This document shows positions 63,113 through 64,000 of a stretch of DNA of 64,000 nt, piece by piece. This DNA is from Alphaproteobacteria bacterium (GTDB lineage Bacteria; Pseudomonadota; Alphaproteobacteria; Micropepsales; Micropepsaceae). The stretch's first letter is position 1; the number at the start of each line of letters is the position of its first letter. A program made the translations under genes and the position numbers. The notes beneath the pieces were generated by a model, which was not told the origin of the DNA, made no database searches, and was given only the letters and a program-made list of their open reading frames with translations. The stretch spans positions 1 through 64,000 of the forward strand of contig WGNJ01000007.1 of the NCBI GenBank assembly GCA_016124635.1, written 5' to 3'.

Positions 63113-64000
63113 CTAGTGCTTCGCCCGATGGCGCGTCTTGATCCAGCGAACCGTACCGGTGTGCGAGCGCATGACGAGCGTGTGGCTCGAGATGAACTCG
63201 CCGGTGTGCCGGATACCTTCGAGCATCGAGCCCGAGGTCACGCCGGTCGCCGCGAACATCACGTCGCCCGAGGCGAGATCCATCGTTTTGTACTTGCGCG
63301 TCAGATCCTTGACGCCGATGCGGTGCGCGCGCTTGCGCTCGTCTTCGGTGCGAAACACGAGCCGGCCCTGAATCTGACCGCCGATGCAGCGCAACGCCGC
63401 GGCAGCCAGCACACCCTCGGGCGCCCCGCCCTGCCCCATATAGATATCGATGCCCGTATCCGGATCGGCGGTGTGCATGACCCCGGCGATATCTCCGTCG
63501 GAGATCAGCTTCACCGCGGCCCCCGCCTCGCGCACCTTCTCAATCAACGTCCCGTGACGCGGGCGGTCGAGAATGCAGGCGGTGATCTCCCGCGTTGCTA
63601 CACCCTTGGCTCGCGCCAGCGCTTTGATGTTGTCGCGCGGATCGGCATCGAGATCGACGACGTCTTCGGGATAGCCGCCACCGATCGCGATCTTGTCCAT
63701 GTAGGTGTCGGGTGCATGCAGCAGCGAGCCGCCTTCCGCGATCGCTACCACCGCAAGCGCGTCCGCCATCGCTTTCGCGGTCAAGGTCGTACCTTCGAGC
63801 GGGTCGAGCGCGATGTCGACCTTCGGCCCTTTGCCGGTGCCGACCTTTTCGCCGATATAGAGCATCGGCGCGTCGTCGCGCTCACCCTCGCCGATCACGA
63901 CCGTACCGTCGATGTCGAGCGTGTTGAGCGCCTTGCGCATCGCGTCGACTGCCGCCTGATCGGCTGAATGTTCGTCGCCGCGTCCGGCTTGCAGCGATGC
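63113..64000 (-). CDS. glpX: Fructose-1,6-bisphosphatase class II, partial
   Basis: The frame continues to the window edge and encodes 295 residues of GlpX, missing the N-terminus. Metal and phosphate motifs include GEGERDDAPML, the LDPLEGTT loop and YMGQGGAPEGVLAA. It hydrolyses fructose-1,6-bisphosphate in gluconeogenesis or the Calvin cycle. The text before the internal ATG at 63940 (DEHSADQAAVDAMR) is conserved in GlpX, so the true start lies beyond the window. Confidence 0.94.
   Translation of the reverse strand, partial: ASLQAGRGDEHSADQAAVDAMRKALNTLDIDGTVVIGEGERDDAPMLYIGEKVGTGKGPKVDIALDPLEGTTLTAKAMADALAVVAIAEGGSLLHAPDTYMDKIAIGGGYPEDVVDLDADPRDNIKALARAKGVATREITACILDRPRHGTLIEKVREAGAAVKLISDGDIAGVMHTADPDTGIDIYMGQGGAPEGVLAAAALRCIGGQIQGRLVFRTEDERKRAHRIGVKDLTRKYKTMDLASGDVMFAATGVTSGSMLEGIRHTGEFISSHTLVMRSHTGTVRWIKTRHRAKH

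Noticed and set aside
63116-63967. A plus-strand frame opposite glpX
   Set aside because: Arg/His-rich antisense text of a conserved enzyme gene.

Overview
The window is GC-rich, densely coded alphaproteobacterial chromosome, most likely from the Hyphomicrobiales (Rhizobiales). Supporting signs are a complete AapJQMP-type amino-acid ABC operon divergent from metC, an NDUFS4-type complex I subunit gene joined to a tRNA-Arg, a form II cox (CO-dehydrogenase-like) cluster, a two-domain cold-shock protein, a RecJ followed by a divergent asd, and one promoter close to the rhizobial CTTGAC-N17-CTATAT pattern. No insertion sequence, CRISPR array, integrase or rRNA was seen. It reads as core chromosome with a few accessory genes.

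Layout. 0-4 kb: end of a cysteine synthase gene, sseA and a GNAT gene in one overlapping operon, then small secreted or membrane proteins and a second GNAT. 3.9-8 kb: aapJQMP on the minus strand. 8-13 kb: metC-hisI, a Sel1 protein/FAD-lactone-oxidase operon and an IPNS-like 2-oxoglutarate oxygenase. 13-16.9 kb: an outer-membrane barrel, tRNA-Arg, NDUFS4-like subunit and two alpha/beta hydrolases. 17-19.6 kb: eutB-eutC-HD hydrolase. 20-25.6 kb: tRNA-Pro, a four-gene operon (spermidine-synthase-like exported protein, membrane partner, SMP-30-like protein, hot-dog thioesterase), two secreted proteins and a double cold-shock protein with a clear terminator. 25.8-36.3 kb: the cox cluster (coxG, S, L, M, then D, E, a two-gene XdhC, a MoeA/MobA-like fusion and an IscU-like scaffold), interrupted by an antisense EamA transporter. 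36.3-42.4 kb: GH13 glucosidase, ClpP-like protease, aldo/keto reductase, sirtuin and a membrane-anchored beta-lactamase-fold protein that lacks its catalytic serine. 42.5-46.6 kb: pstSCAB and tRNA-Glu. 46.9-56 kb: OMP, acyl-CoA ligase-like enzyme, a response regulator/7TMR-DISM kinase pair, a crotonase, and several small proteins, one of only 46 residues. 56-64 kb: an OprO/P-like porin, recJ, asd, a GPH transporter and the 3' part of glpX.

How the parts connect. Phosphate scavenging looks like one regulon: three 11-bp-spaced Pho-type heptamers lie upstream of pstS, and three more lie upstream of the OprO/P-like porin about 13 kb away, so inner- and outer-membrane phosphate uptake would be co-induced. 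No phoU, phoB or phoR is present here. The cox cluster supplies a molybdenum hydroxylase (S, L, M), its insertion and maturation proteins (D, E, XdhC halves, the MobA-like fusion) and possibly an Fe-S scaffold; CoxL has the form II active-site loop, so the real substrate is open. Sulfur amino-acid metabolism is represented by the cysteine synthase, sseA and metC genes.

The most unusual items are the exported spermidine-synthase-like operon, the beta-lactamase-fold pseudoenzyme, the ClpP with Asn in place of the catalytic Asp, the PhoB-box-preceded porin, and the EamA gene lodged antisense inside the cox cluster with its 5' end overlapping that of coxD.
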